Notes: generated from the letters alone by a model not told the origin. Positions 32,418-41,123 are shown, numbered from the stretch's first letter. The stretch: 42,259 bases of DNA from Oscillospiraceae bacterium (GCA_017533485.1 JAFXIC010000032.1:1-42259); one strand, 5' to 3'. Program-made: numbers and translations.

Positions 32418-32552
32418 TTCAATCATAGCCAAGCCGTCCCTCAAAAAACTGCCGCCCCATTCAGAGCTGCTTCGCAGGATAAAGCCATTCCTGTGGGGGC
32501 AAATTCATTCCAAACGTCCAATAAAAAACAAAGCCCAAATTATAAAATAGCA

Positions 32553-32581
32553 TTGACAATCCCATTCAAATCGACTATAAT
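32553..32581 (+). promoter_or_regulatory. Consensus sigma-A promoter of the ATP-grasp gene
   Basis: TTGACA (32553-32558), 17 bp, TATAAT (32576-32581): full consensus. The 240-bp gap before the gene is AT-rich and otherwise unremarkable. Confidence 0.9.
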
Positions 32582-32657
32582 AATATGCAGCTACACTTGT
32601 TATCAGGAAATTGCTGTGGATACCGATCACGCAGTATCCGCTACTTGGAGGTTGAAA

Positions 32658-33749
32658 ATGAAATTAGAAAAGGCTGTTTTGAAAAGATTTATGGGAAATC
32701 GTTCGATACTCGGCTGGTATCACTGGGCAAAAGCACAAAAGCATATTCTCTTTGGCAAGCATAATCTTTCGTTCGGGGACAGATTGTGGTGCTGGCGGTA
32801 CGGATTTCATACGGGCGATCTGAATCTTTACGGCAGAGAAAACCTGAAGAAGAATTATAAGGATTATCTTTCGGCACGCGATTATTATCGTCTTCATCCG
32901 CTCAACGGTGAATATTCATTCTGGATTGATGATAAGATGACGATGAAATATATCCTTTCCAAGTATAATGAATACCTTCCCGAATACTATTTCCAGCTCG
33001 ATAAAAACAGCATTCTGAAGCTGGTAGATTGTCCGAAAGAAAAGAACGCCGATTACGAAAGCATTGTCGCGCTTCTTCGAGAAAAAAGAATACTTGCCTG
33101 TAAAAGATTATTCGGAGCTTGCGGCATCGGATTCTATCGGCTGGAATTTGACGGAACGGATTATATGATTACCGGAAAAAAGGTAAGCGAGGATGAATTG
33201 ATTCAGTTCCTGAAAGGGCTGTATTCCTATCTGATTCTTGAATATATCGTAAATCACAAGGACATCCGCAATATCTGGAAAGATGCGACCAATACCATGC
33301 GTGTGCTGATCGCAAACTGCAATGGAGAACTGGTTGTCATGCGTTCGTTTATTCGCTTCGGCAACAAGAAAAGTAATGGTGTGGATAATGCACACGCGGG
33401 CGGAATCGAAGCCATTATTGACGAAGACACTGGAAAAATCCTCTTCACTCAGGCACAAGACGTAACGGGTGCGGCAACCAGAATTACACATCATCCGGAT
33501 TCAGGCGTATCCTTTGATATTCAGATTCCGCGCTGGAATACCATCATCGAAACATTGAAAAAAATCTGTCTGACTTATCCTCAGCTGCGTTACTGGGGCT
33601 TTGATGTTGCCGTCACAGACGAATCCTTCAAGATTATCGAAATCAATTCCCTTTCCGGCTTAATGGCAGCACAAAGCAAAGAGCCGCTCCTGAAGGATCC
33701 GAAGACAAGAAAGGTTTATGAATTCTTCGGATTGAAGATGAAAGAATAA
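32658..33749 (+). CDS. ATP-grasp protein, sugar-transfer-associated type
   Basis: 363 residues, no signal peptide. The central and C-terminal parts match the ATP-grasp family found near glycan genes: LILEYIVNHKDIRNI, NTMRVLIANCNGELVV, SNGVDNAHAGGIEAIID, a THHPDSG turn, IPRWNTIIE, and the final WGFDVAVTDESFKIIEIN with metal-binding residues. Members probably ligate a carboxylate to an amine in cell-surface polymers, but substrates are unknown. GGAGG (32647-32651) lies 6 bp before ATG 32658. The gene is more AT-rich than its neighbours and stands alone between its promoter and a strong terminator, which could indicate transfer. Confidence 0.82.
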   Translation: MKLEKAVLKRFMGNRSILGWYHWAKAQKHILFGKHNLSFGDRLWCWRYGFHTGDLNLYGRENLKKNYKDYLSARDYYRLHPLNGEYSFWIDDKMTMKYILSKYNEYLPEYYFQLDKNSILKLVDCPKEKNADYESIVALLREKRILACKRLFGACGIGFYRLEFDGTDYMITGKKVSEDELIQFLKGLYSYLILEYIVNHKDIRNIWKDATNTMRVLIANCNGELVVMRSFIRFGNKKSNGVDNAHAGGIEAIIDEDTGKILFTQAQDVTGAATRITHHPDSGVSFDIQIPRWNTIIETLKKICLTYPQLRYWGFDVAVTDESFKIIEINSLSGLMAAQSKEPLLKDPKTRKVYEFFGLKMKE

Positions 33750-33768
33750 AAACAGATTCCGTTTTATC

Positions 33769-33799
33769 AAAAAGCCGCTTCCTTCCGAAGCGGCTTTTT
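33769..33799. terminator. Bidirectional terminator between convergent genes
   Basis: AAAAAGCCGCTT (33769-33780) with AAGCGGCTTTTT (33788-33799): 12-bp perfect stem serving both the ATP-grasp gene and the minus-strand membrane protein. Confidence 0.9.
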
Positions 33800-33806
33800 A
33801 CGCATA

Positions 33807-34781
33807 TTATACGGACTGCTGCGGCAGCGGTTTTGGGCGGCGAATTACGGCACAGAGAAATGCAGTCACGAGACCGGCCGTCAGAATCGTCAGGATATCC
33901 GCCAAAGAAACAGAACTTGTGCCGATACCGTGGAACAAATCGCCGTGTCCCAGTACATAAAGCTTTCCGTCCAGCAGAATCAGCTCCCCGATATACATGA
34001 ATGTTGTCGTCAGCATCGCAGCAACGGACGGCACGACAATACATACCCATTTCCGCTTTTCCAGAAGATATGACCCGACATACATTCCCAATGTCACCCC
34101 AAGCAGGATAAAAAAGATGACCATCAAAATCGCAGACAGCGGTGATACCGTCAGTGAACCGTCGCGCCAGAATGCCGTAAAGCACGCGAGAATACAAAGT
34201 CCGAGGAACATTGCGGTACAGACCGACTGTATGACCAGTGCTTTCCGGCGCTTTTGTTCTCCCGTATGAACCATCTGTCCGAAGCCATAGATGCTGTTGA
34301 GAATCGCGAGGATCAGGATAATGGATATGAGGTAGAAATGCAGCTTGAAGGCAGGATTATAGTTTCCGGTCAGCACATCAATGGCAGTCAGATCACGCTG
34401 AGGAATTGATCTCTGGATACAGGAAAACATCTGCCACGCACCGAGGGAATAACGACTGCTATCCTGCTTTACAAAACAAATTGCTTCGAACAGCCATTCA
34501 AATGCGAAAAACACCGCAATCGCGATCAGATAGCCACTCCGCACAGTAAAACGCTTACGACGCGGAATCAGATGCGGCATCAGCAATACCCCCGTCAGCA
34601 CAGCGAGGGAAATCGGCGCATAGGGGATAATATACTTCGGATAGTCCGCCTGGTCAATTGCGCCGAGCCGGATCATATCCACTACCACGCGGATTCCCAT
34701 CAGCAGCGGATAAAAGGATGCGATCAGCACCCCGATCAAGGTCCACAAAGAATAACGGCGCATAGTTTTTTCTTTTTGCAT
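33807..34781 (-). CDS. Polytopic membrane protein, unknown
   Basis: 324 residues with about eight hydrophobic segments over the full length and short basic loops (RRRKR-type, EQKRRKA), cytoplasmic termini likely. Sequences around YGFGQMVHTGEQKRRK and MYIGELILLDGKLYVLG do not match a family I know. ATG 34781 is preceded by AGGAGG 8 bp away. The gene has a full-consensus promoter and is monocistronic. Confidence 0.75.
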   Translation of the reverse strand: MQKEKTMRRYSLWTLIGVLIASFYPLLMGIRVVVDMIRLGAIDQADYPKYIIPYAPISLAVLTGVLLMPHLIPRRKRFTVRSGYLIAIAVFFAFEWLFEAICFVKQDSSRYSLGAWQMFSCIQRSIPQRDLTAIDVLTGNYNPAFKLHFYLISIILILAILNSIYGFGQMVHTGEQKRRKALVIQSVCTAMFLGLCILACFTAFWRDGSLTVSPLSAILMVIFFILLGVTLGMYVGSYLLEKRKWVCIVVPSVAAMLTTTFMYIGELILLDGKLYVLGHGDLFHGIGTSSVSLADILTILTAGLVTAFLCAVIRRPKPLPQQSV

Positions 34782-34849
34782 GACAAATCCTCCTGTTTTT
34801 GATACCGTCCGGCATCGCACGCAAACACAGCACGGAACCGGACGTCTTT

Positions 34850-34878
34850 ATTATACGATATTTTCTGTAATTTGTCAA
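34850..34878 (-). promoter_or_regulatory. Consensus sigma-A promoter of the membrane protein gene
   Basis: Minus-strand TTGACA (34873-34878), 17 bp, TATAAT (34850-34855). Confidence 0.9.
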
Positions 34879-34920
34879 TCATATTATCTTTTTTACGCAT
34901 TTCAGGAGCAGCGATACAGA

Positions 34921-34949
34921 TTGACTTTTTCGGATTCCTGTGATATGAT
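34921..34949 (+). promoter_or_regulatory. Sigma-A promoter of the nitroreductase gene
   Basis: TTGACT (34921-34926), 17 bp, TATGAT (34944-34949). Confidence 0.8.
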
Positions 34950-34987
34950 AAAGCCATCCATCCAATCCAAAGGAGTGAAGAATCACA

Positions 34988-35521
34988 ATGCACGTACTCG
35001 ATCTCATCAGCAGCCGGCACAGCTACCGCGGAACCTATCGGGACATTCCGGTTCCGAAAGCAGATTTATTAAAAATCATGCAGGCAGGGCTGGACGCGCC
35101 ATCGGGCTGCAACAAACAAACCACAAGTCTGATTGCAGTCGATGACAAAGGGCTTCTCGAAAAGCTTCATCAGGTCATTCAGCCTGCGGCAGGAGAAACC
35201 GCACCTGCCATGATCTGTGTACTGACAAAAAGAATCTATGCCTATCGGGATAAATGCTTCGCGGTTCAGGACTATTCTGCCGCAATCGAAAATATGCTGC
35301 TCGCAATCGTCGCACTCGGCTACCAGAGCTGCTGGTACGAAGGGCATATCACAGACGAAGACCGTATCGGAGAGCAGATGGCACAGATTCTGAATGTTCC
35401 GCCGGAATATGAGCTGGTCTGTTTTCTTCCTGTCGGGATTGCCAAAGATCAGCCCTCCGCACCGCCGAAATATCCGTTTGAACAGCGGGCATGGCTCAAC
35501 GGCTTCGGAAATCACGCGTAA
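34988..35521 (+). CDS. Nitroreductase-family flavoprotein
   Basis: 177 residues, one nitroreductase fold. FMN-contacting signatures are SSRHSYR near the N-terminus, APSGCNKQ in the middle and ALGYQSCWYEG later. It would use NAD(P)H to reduce an unknown acceptor. AAAGGAG lies upstream of ATG 34988. The Cys in SGCNKQ replaces the more usual Ser-Gly-Gly-Asn type residues. Monocistronic, between its promoter and a bidirectional terminator. Physiological substrate cannot be inferred. Confidence 0.87.
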   Translation: MHVLDLISSRHSYRGTYRDIPVPKADLLKIMQAGLDAPSGCNKQTTSLIAVDDKGLLEKLHQVIQPAAGETAPAMICVLTKRIYAYRDKCFAVQDYSAAIENMLLAIVALGYQSCWYEGHITDEDRIGEQMAQILNVPPEYELVCFLPVGIAKDQPSAPPKYPFEQRAWLNGFGNHA

Positions 35522-35538
35522 AACGCGTAAGATGAAAA

Positions 35539-35582
35539 ATCCCCGAACAATCAGACATCTTCTGACTGTTCGGGGATTGTTT
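35539..35582. terminator. Bidirectional terminator between nitroreductase and SIMPL genes
   Basis: ATCCCCGAACA with TGTTCGGGGAT (35539-35549 and 35567-35577), extended by TCAGA/TCTGA, with T-runs on both strands. Confidence 0.9.
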
Positions 35583-35597
35583 ATGCGATCACTCGTA

Positions 35598-36203
35598 TTA
35601 TTCCGCAATCCACGTAATATCAATGGATTTCGAGATATTTCGGGTCGGATTCTTTAACGCGCAGGCGAGATGATCCGCTTCGGCGCCGCGTGCTTTCGCA
35701 AGCAGCATTACCGACTCGGATTCGGAGAATTCATAGTTCACCGTTTCCATGCCAATCAGCTTCTGACCGAGTGCCTCCGCAATCAGCTCCGCCTTATGTC
35801 GGGAGTCCGCGACGGCGGCTTTCATCACTTCACGCTCTTTTTCTGCAATTCCGCTGAGATCCGTTTCCACATGATATTCCACATCCGCCAGTGATTCCAG
35901 CAGCGTTGTAATCCGTTCCAGAAGCGGTATTTCTGCCGCGATCGTAAGCGATACACGCTTCATATAACGGTATGCGGCATTCTCGCCGTAGGACTGTTCG
36001 GTATTCTCCGCGTCCCATGTCATTTCGTTCGGGGCAATCCCAAGCGTTTCCTGCATCTTCATCAGGAATTCTTCGGTCTTGCGTTTGCCTGCCGCAAGCG
36101 CCTCTCCGGATGATTTGTCTGCACTCTTCATCGTAATCCGGATACGGAAAATATCCACGGGATAATCAAAGCTTGCGCTGCCTTTTACATTCAGTTTGCT
36201 CAT
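35598..36203 (-). CDS. SIMPL-domain (DUF541) protein without signal peptide
   Basis: 201 residues covering one SIMPL domain: LNVKGSASFDYPVDIFRIRI at the start, the middle YMKRVSLTIAAEIPLLERI and the later DSRHKAELIAEALGQKLIG typical of the family, then the final beta strand region KSIDITWIAE. Most SIMPL proteins are exported (for example E. coli YggE, linked to oxidative stress); this one has neither a signal peptide nor a lipobox. GGAGGG is upstream of ATG 36203. Divergent from pssA. Function unknown. Confidence 0.85.
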   Translation of the reverse strand: MSKLNVKGSASFDYPVDIFRIRITMKSADKSSGEALAAGKRKTEEFLMKMQETLGIAPNEMTWDAENTEQSYGENAAYRYMKRVSLTIAAEIPLLERITTLLESLADVEYHVETDLSGIAEKEREVMKAAVADSRHKAELIAEALGQKLIGMETVNYEFSESESVMLLAKARGAEADHLACALKNPTRNISKSIDITWIAE

Positions 36204-36322
36204 GATAGCCCTCCTGTTTTGATATATTCTTTCTCTCCGCCGCTCTCACAAATCTGCGGACAATGCAATCATACCATACTCCTCCGGCTTTGTCAACTCC
36301 AATGCAATATTTCAAAAACATC

Positions 36323-36351
36323 TTGCATTTTCTTTGGAATCGTGATATAAT
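36323..36351 (+). promoter_or_regulatory. Sigma-A promoter of pssA-psd
   Basis: TTGCAT (36323-36328), 17 bp, TATAAT (36346-36351). Confidence 0.85.
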
Positions 36352-36386
36352 TATTAGAATATAACAATTGAAATGAGGGAAAACGG

Positions 36387-37022
36387 ATGATTGGCTTTTA
36401 CAATTATACCGTCTTTTTAACATATCTCGGATTTGCGTGCGGCGTCTGCGGCATCTATTTCGCCGCGACTGCGAAAACACACGCCGCGATTCTTGCACTT
36501 CTCCTCGCCGGACTCTGTGATATGTTTGATGGGAAAATCGCCAAAACGAAAACTGACCGCACAGAACAGGAAAAGAAATTCGGAATCCAGATTGATTCGC
36601 TTTCGGATATGGTCTGTTTCGGGATTCTGCCGCCGATGATCGCTTTCAGCGCAGGTCTCCATTCCGCACCACAGTTCGCAGTATTGATCTGTTTCAGCCT
36701 CGCCGCACTCATCCGCCTTGCATACTTTAATGTCACGGAAGAAGAACGCCAGCAGAAGACTTCTGAAACCAGAAAAATGTACGAGGGGCTTCCCGTTACC
36801 TCTACTGCACTCCTGATTCCCCTGCTCTTCTGTTTCCGGAACGATCTCGGTGCCGCATTCCCATACGTCGCAACGGTTGTATATGCGATGATCGGCGCGG
36901 CATTCCTCATTCGCTTCCGCCTGAAAAAACCAAAGCTGCGTGCGATGCTCCTTTTTATCCTCGTCGGTGCACTGGAGCTGCTGCTGCTCTTTATCAAATT
37001 CCGCTCCCATCAGAATGCCTGA
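36387..37022 (+). CDS. pssA: CDP-diacylglycerol-serine O-phosphatidyltransferase
   Basis: 211 residues with about six membrane helices. The CDP-alcohol phosphatidyltransferase motif is complete: DG..AK near residues 50-55, then G, D and D in FGIQIDSLSDMVCFG. It makes phosphatidylserine from CDP-diacylglycerol and serine in the membrane. The spacing between AK and G is 12 residues rather than 8, a clostridial PssA-like variant. GAGGGA lies 7 bp before ATG 36387. psd follows after 32 bp, so the pair carries out the whole route to phosphatidylethanolamine. Confidence 0.9.
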   Translation: MIGFYNYTVFLTYLGFACGVCGIYFAATAKTHAAILALLLAGLCDMFDGKIAKTKTDRTEQEKKFGIQIDSLSDMVCFGILPPMIAFSAGLHSAPQFAVLICFSLAALIRLAYFNVTEEERQQKTSETRKMYEGLPVTSTALLIPLLFCFRNDLGAAFPYVATVVYAMIGAAFLIRFRLKKPKLRAMLLFILVGALELLLLFIKFRSHQNA

Positions 37023-37054
37023 ATCATTCCGCTGTCGGAAAGGAGGACGCCCAA

Positions 37055-37948
37055 ATGTCAAAACAACAACCCGTCACAATTCGTGACCGCGCAGGCATAC
37101 CGATTGCGGATTCCTGTGAAAAACAAGGTAAGCTGCTGGCATGGCTCTACGGCTCATCCATCGGTCAGAATGCACTCAGAATCCTGACAAAACCGCTGGT
37201 ATCGGATGTTGTGGGAGAGCTTCTGGAACACCCCCTTTCGACTGCTGCAATCCCATTCTTTGTGAAATCCAAGCAGATTCCGATGCAGGATTATCTCCCC
37301 GAAAAATACCGCAGCTTCAATGCATTTTTCACCCGAACCGCAAGACCCGGCGCACGCCCTGTCAACCAGTCGCCCGAACTGCTCATAAGCCCCTGCGACG
37401 CAAAGCTCACAGTTTTGCCGATTACCGAGGGACTGCGCTTTACGGTAAAGGGAACGGAATATGCACTCCCGCGGTTTCTCGGCTGTAAAAAGCTTGCGAA
37501 TCGCTTTGCCGGCGGCTGGTGCATGATTTTCCGACTGACGCCAGACGACTACCACCGCTACTGCTATCCCGATGATGCACGCGTCGGCACAACCCGCTAT
37601 ATCGAGGGAATGCTCCATACCGTCAATCCCGTATCTTCGGACTATGTAAAGGTATATCACGAAAATACCCGGACGATCACGATGCTCTGTACCGAACACT
37701 TCGGACATATGCTCCAGATTGAAGTCGGCGCGATGCTTGTCGGACGAATCGTCAACCATCCCCATACGCCGGAGGTCAAGCGCGGCGAGGAAAAAGGATA
37801 TTTCGCATTCGGCGGCTCTACGGTTGTGCTGCTGGCGGAGGCGGATACGATCGCGCCTGACGCACAGATTCTGAAAAATTCCGAAGAACACTGTGAAACA
37901 ATCGTCCGCTACGGCGAACCGATTGCTTCCAGCCTTTCCCATTCATAA
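37055..37948 (+). CDS. psd: Phosphatidylserine decarboxylase (proenzyme)
   Basis: 297 residues. Converts phosphatidylserine to phosphatidylethanolamine; the proenzyme cleaves itself at a Gly-Ser site to form the pyruvoyl group. Here the site is in FAFGGSTVVLL near residue 255 (GGST instead of LGST). Other conserved points are YRSFNAFFTR, SPCDAKL, RLTPDDYHRYCYP with its His, and VGRIV. AGGAGG (37041-37046) is 8 bp upstream of ATG 37055. Second gene of the pssA-psd operon and followed by a terminator. Confidence 0.93.
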   Translation: MSKQQPVTIRDRAGIPIADSCEKQGKLLAWLYGSSIGQNALRILTKPLVSDVVGELLEHPLSTAAIPFFVKSKQIPMQDYLPEKYRSFNAFFTRTARPGARPVNQSPELLISPCDAKLTVLPITEGLRFTVKGTEYALPRFLGCKKLANRFAGGWCMIFRLTPDDYHRYCYPDDARVGTTRYIEGMLHTVNPVSSDYVKVYHENTRTITMLCTEHFGHMLQIEVGAMLVGRIVNHPHTPEVKRGEEKGYFAFGGSTVVLLAEADTIAPDAQILKNSEEHCETIVRYGEPIASSLSHS

Positions 37949-37996
37949 TCAAACGCTCCCGATTGCAGACTATGCAAAAGGGAGCGTGATTTTTTT
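37948..37996 (+). terminator. Terminator after psd, overlapping the next gene's start
   Basis: ATCA..CGCTCCC pairs with GGGAGCGTGAT (37980-37990) and is followed by seven T (37990-37996). The 3' arm contains the only Shine-Dalgarno-like GGGAG for the next gene. Confidence 0.8.
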
Positions 37997-38432
37997 GCTG
38001 ATTTTCGGAATTCTTATCGCGGCATTGTCCGGAATCCTGATGAGCGTCCAGGGCGTCTGCAATGCGAATGTATCGCAGCAGGCAGGGCTTTGGGTCACGG
38101 GAACTTTCGTTTCCTTCACCGCCGCTGCAGTCTGTCTGACGCTATGGTTTCTCACAGGAAGAACCGGCGATTTTTCTGTACTTCTCGGAATCCGGCCGCG
38201 ATATCTGCTTTTAGGCGGCGTATTCGGCGCATTCATTACCGGCACGGTGGTTTATGCAATTGCAAAGCTCGGTACGGCAAAAGCGGAACTGATCATCGTG
38301 ATCGCACAGCTCATCGCCGCCTATGTGCTGAGTATTACGGGCTGGCTCAGCGCCAATCAGGAACCCTTTGCATGGCAAAAGGTTTTCGCACTTGCTGTTT
38401 CTCTCGCAGGTGTGATCTGGTATAGCCTTTAA
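37995..38432 (+). CDS. DMT-superfamily transporter, DUF606/YdcZ type
   Basis: About 145 residues with five membrane helices, the size of DUF606 single-domain members. The first helix contains AALSGILMSVQGVCNANV and the third GGVFGAFITGTVVY, the usual family landmarks. No ATG is available: candidates are TTG 37995 (GGGAG 10 bp upstream) or GTG 37986 (GGGAG almost touching); the next ATG lies inside helix 1. The start region overlaps the psd terminator, so expression may depend on read-through. Many relatives act as pairs; no partner is seen here. Confidence 0.8.
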   Translation: MLIFGILIAALSGILMSVQGVCNANVSQQAGLWVTGTFVSFTAAAVCLTLWFLTGRTGDFSVLLGIRPRYLLLGGVFGAFITGTVVYAIAKLGTAKAELIIVIAQLIAAYVLSITGWLSANQEPFAWQKVFALAVSLAGVIWYSL

Positions 38433-38460
38433 GATGCCGGCAAATGGAATTTTGTCCGTA

Positions 38461-38490
38461 AAAACACCCTATGCGTTTTCGCATAGGGTG
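38461..38490 (-). terminator. Terminator of the TerB-like gene
   Basis: CACCCTATGCG (38465-38475) with CGCATAGGGTG (38480-38490), 11-bp stem, TTTT loop, T-run on the minus strand. Confidence 0.85.
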
Positions 38491-38505
38491 CAATTCATAT
38501 CCGCT

Positions 38506-38937
38506 TTATTTCGGAAGCTCAACCCGAATCGGGGAAGGTTCCAGCTGAAGCGCATTGTCGATTTCGGCATACACGCTGTACAAATCATACACACAGGTTT
38601 CAAGTGCACTGCAAATATGATCATCGAGTCCCAGCGCGTCCCGCAGCGCATTCATTGTCATACGCTCCGAAACATCTTCAAAATGGTCACAAATCGCAAT
38701 CGAATACAATTCCATATAGACCTTACGCTTTGTGACATCATCCAGATTGCCCAAGGTGTTGCGTGCAGCATTGCAGGCAGCTGCGTCATATGTAAAGTCC
38801 GGAATATCCAGCTCGCGCTGATACTGTTCCAGCAGGTCATCCTCCTCTACACTCACAATGCCGTCATCTTCAATCATCTCGGAAGCAAGCGTTAAAAATG
38901 CTTCCGCTTCAATTCTGCCAAGTTCCTGTAAAAACAT
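38506..38937 (-). CDS. TerB-like acidic helical protein
   Basis: 143 residues, all-helical and acidic, no signal peptide. The pattern MIEDDGIVSVEEDDLLEQYQ resembles the D-G-x-V-x-x-E metal-site motif of TerB-like domains, with a second half IAICDHFEDVSERMTMNAL in a similar register. TerB-like domains occur in tellurite and stress proteins and in various cytoplasmic proteins of unknown role. Start ATG 38937 (GGGAG 7 bp upstream) is preferred to an adjacent GTG. Monocistronic with its own promoter and terminator. Confidence 0.65.
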   Translation of the reverse strand: MFLQELGRIEAEAFLTLASEMIEDDGIVSVEEDDLLEQYQRELDIPDFTYDAAACNAARNTLGNLDDVTKRKVYMELYSIAICDHFEDVSERMTMNALRDALGLDDHICSALETCVYDLYSVYAEIDNALQLEPSPIRVELPK

Positions 38938-38962
38938 CACGAAACTCCCTTCATTTCATTTT

Positions 38963-39019
38963 GTGCAGCAATTCCTGCACTCCGGTTATCAGTATACCAT
39001 AATTTCGTAAAAAAAGCAA
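38963..39019 (-). promoter_or_regulatory. Sigma-A promoter and palindrome of the TerB-like gene
   Basis: Minus-strand TTGCTT (39014-39019), 17 bp, TATACT (38991-38996). Downstream of the predicted start lies GTGCAG (38963-38968) with CTGCAC (38975-38980), an inverted repeat that could be an operator or a leader hairpin. Confidence 0.7.
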
Positions 39020-39083
39020 GAGATTTCACAAATTATTCAAAGAATCTTCGCGCATTTCTCTGACTGCGGGACAAAGACTCCTC

Positions 39084-41081
39084 TTAGATGAGCTTTGCGA
39101 TCATCCGAAGAATCAGCATCGTATCTGCCGCATTCAGAAGTCCGTCCCGATTACAGTCTGCCGCGCGTTTTCCGGGATCCGAAAGCACAATCTCTGAATC
39201 CTCTGCCGCATAGCGTGCGAGCAGAATCACATCCGAAATATCAACCGAACCGTCCGTATTGACATCGCCTGTTTTTACTGTTTCCTCCGGCTTCACGGTC
39301 GATTCTGTGGCTGAGGTCGTGGTCATTGAGGTCGTCGTCGCAGTGGTGGTTTCCATCGGAAGTTCCCCGATACGGATCACTGCACAGTCATCAATCGAGC
39401 CGTAGCCATTCGGTGCACTCGAAAACCGTACATGAAATCCAATCGTATCGCCTGCATTGGCCGTCACACGGAGGGTTTTCTTCTCCCAGTTCGACCAGCC
39501 GGTGCAGCTTCCGCTGTACCCTTCTCTTTGCGTACCGTTGATTGCTGCATAAAACCGGTATTCACTCTCGACGTCCCCCTGTATATGCATCGAAATCTCG
39601 TAGATTCCGTCTTTTTGCACCTTGCAGTCCGTATACAGTTCCGAATCCCGAAAGCCCTGCTCGGTATACCAATGTACCGCACAGTCACCGCTTCTCGGAT
39701 CTTCCTTCCGTACATCCACATGGCCGTCCTTCGCGGTATTCACAAGCCCCCAGCCGCTTGGAGTATCTGTCCAGCCGCCGTTCGATTCAAAGGACGGATT
39801 GTTCAGGAGATTTCGCGCTTCCTCCGGATCACTGCCCGATTCACCCGTAATTTTCCGGAAGACATACAGTGAATCGAGTGGGGTACCGTCTTTTGCGAAC
39901 AGCGCCTGATTGTCCACAGAAGTTCCGCCGTAATATTTCGCGTCCGGATCATATTCCATCGCCGCTTTCGTTGCCCAGCCCGAACCGTCCCGCTCCCACA
40001 GCATCCGGTTATTGTCATAATTCTCACCGACGCCAAGCCATGCAGGCTCCCAGTAAAACACACCAATCCCTTTCCCGCCTGATATATTCGCGACTGCGGA
40101 AAACAGATCCTCTAAGAAACGCGTCTGACCTGAAACGCTGATCGGATAGCTGACATAGCTTCCAAGATCGCTGGTTCCGGAAATTGTATTCGCGAAGCAA
40201 TCGCTGTCCTCGCTCGTATAAAGCCATGAGGTTTCTGCAACCATGACTTCCTTTCCGTAATTCCCCGCAATCGTGCTGAGTGTATTCGTCAGGTTCGTGA
40301 GCGTACCATGCCAGTAGGGATAGTAGGAGGTCGCAAAAACATCATAATCAACCTGCGCATCGCGGAGGGATTTGGCAATATAGGAATAGTTGTCGGACTT
40401 TTCGGGATTCGTGAAGTGGAGGACGACTTTCGTACTCCGGCTATATTCACGTACCGCCTTCGCGCCGGCATTCATAAGAGAACCGAGTGCTGACCAACCC
40501 TCTGCGCTCCAATTATAGTCTGCGAGATGGACGCCGCACATTCCGGTTGTCGTTTCATTTCCGACCTGTACCATCGGGATATTGACGCCTGTTTCATCAA
40601 GCTTCCGGAGAGTATCTGCTGTAAACCGGTAAATTGCATCCGCTTTCTGGGAGACATTGTAATGGTCCCATGCCTTCGGTGCTTTTTGCTTGGCAGGATC
40701 CGCCCAGAAATCGGAATAATGGAAATCCACCAGCATCGACAGCCCTGCTGCCTGACAGCGTTTCGCGATTGCAACCGCGCATTCTGTATCACAGTTTCCG
40801 CCGCCATAGCTGGTTCCATCCGCCGCAGAAGTCGGCTCGTTCCAGATCCGGACACGGATTGTATTCACACCGGCATCTGCCAGTGTTTCAAAAATATCAG
40901 CCGGATTGCCTTGTTTATCACGAAATACGACACCGCTTTGTTCGAGCGATATGACAGAAGATATGTCCACGCCGGCATATGTCAGATCTGACGCGTCCGC
41001 AGCCGATACGCGCGGTATATTTCCATGCAAAGAAATTGCTGCTGCACAAAAAATCGCAGCAAGCCGATGAAACAGATTCAT
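39084..41081 (-). CDS. Secreted GH53 endo-beta-1,4-galactanase with C-terminal dockerin
   Basis: 665 residues. Signal peptide 1-27 (VSA-A). GH53 catalytic domain about 33-400: VNTIRVRIWNEP, LVDFHYSDFWADP, acid/base E176 (QVGNETTTG) and nucleophile E283 (VAETSW). Residues about 430-575 form a beta-sandwich module like CBM61-type modules often joined to GH53 (NLLNNPSFESNGGW start). A Thr/Ser-rich linker (578-605) leads to the dockerin (about 608-665) with loops DVNTDGSVDISD and DCNRDGLLNAAD. It should cut galactan side chains of pectin (rhamnogalacturonan I) while bound to a scaffoldin. A promoter lies upstream; no clear terminator was seen. Confidence 0.93.
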   Translation of the reverse strand: MNLFHRLAAIFCAAAISLHGNIPRVSAADASDLTYAGVDISSVISLEQSGVVFRDKQGNPADIFETLADAGVNTIRVRIWNEPTSAADGTSYGGGNCDTECAVAIAKRCQAAGLSMLVDFHYSDFWADPAKQKAPKAWDHYNVSQKADAIYRFTADTLRKLDETGVNIPMVQVGNETTTGMCGVHLADYNWSAEGWSALGSLMNAGAKAVREYSRSTKVVLHFTNPEKSDNYSYIAKSLRDAQVDYDVFATSYYPYWHGTLTNLTNTLSTIAGNYGKEVMVAETSWLYTSEDSDCFANTISGTSDLGSYVSYPISVSGQTRFLEDLFSAVANISGGKGIGVFYWEPAWLGVGENYDNNRMLWERDGSGWATKAAMEYDPDAKYYGGTSVDNQALFAKDGTPLDSLYVFRKITGESGSDPEEARNLLNNPSFESNGGWTDTPSGWGLVNTAKDGHVDVRKEDPRSGDCAVHWYTEQGFRDSELYTDCKVQKDGIYEISMHIQGDVESEYRFYAAINGTQREGYSGSCTGWSNWEKKTLRVTANAGDTIGFHVRFSSAPNGYGSIDDCAVIRIGELPMETTTATTTSMTTTSATESTVKPEETVKTGDVNTDGSVDISDVILLARYAAEDSEIVLSDPGKRAADCNRDGLLNAADTMLILRMIAKLI

Positions 41082-41123
41082 AGTTCAAGCCCCCGTTCCG
41101 ACAATCCGTCGTTTTCTGCACTT

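Noticed and set aside
30222-32444. Minus-strand frame of 740 codons opposite the large CotH gene
   Set aside because: No family features, covers DUF4956 and CotH coding exactly in antisense, no ribosome binding site.
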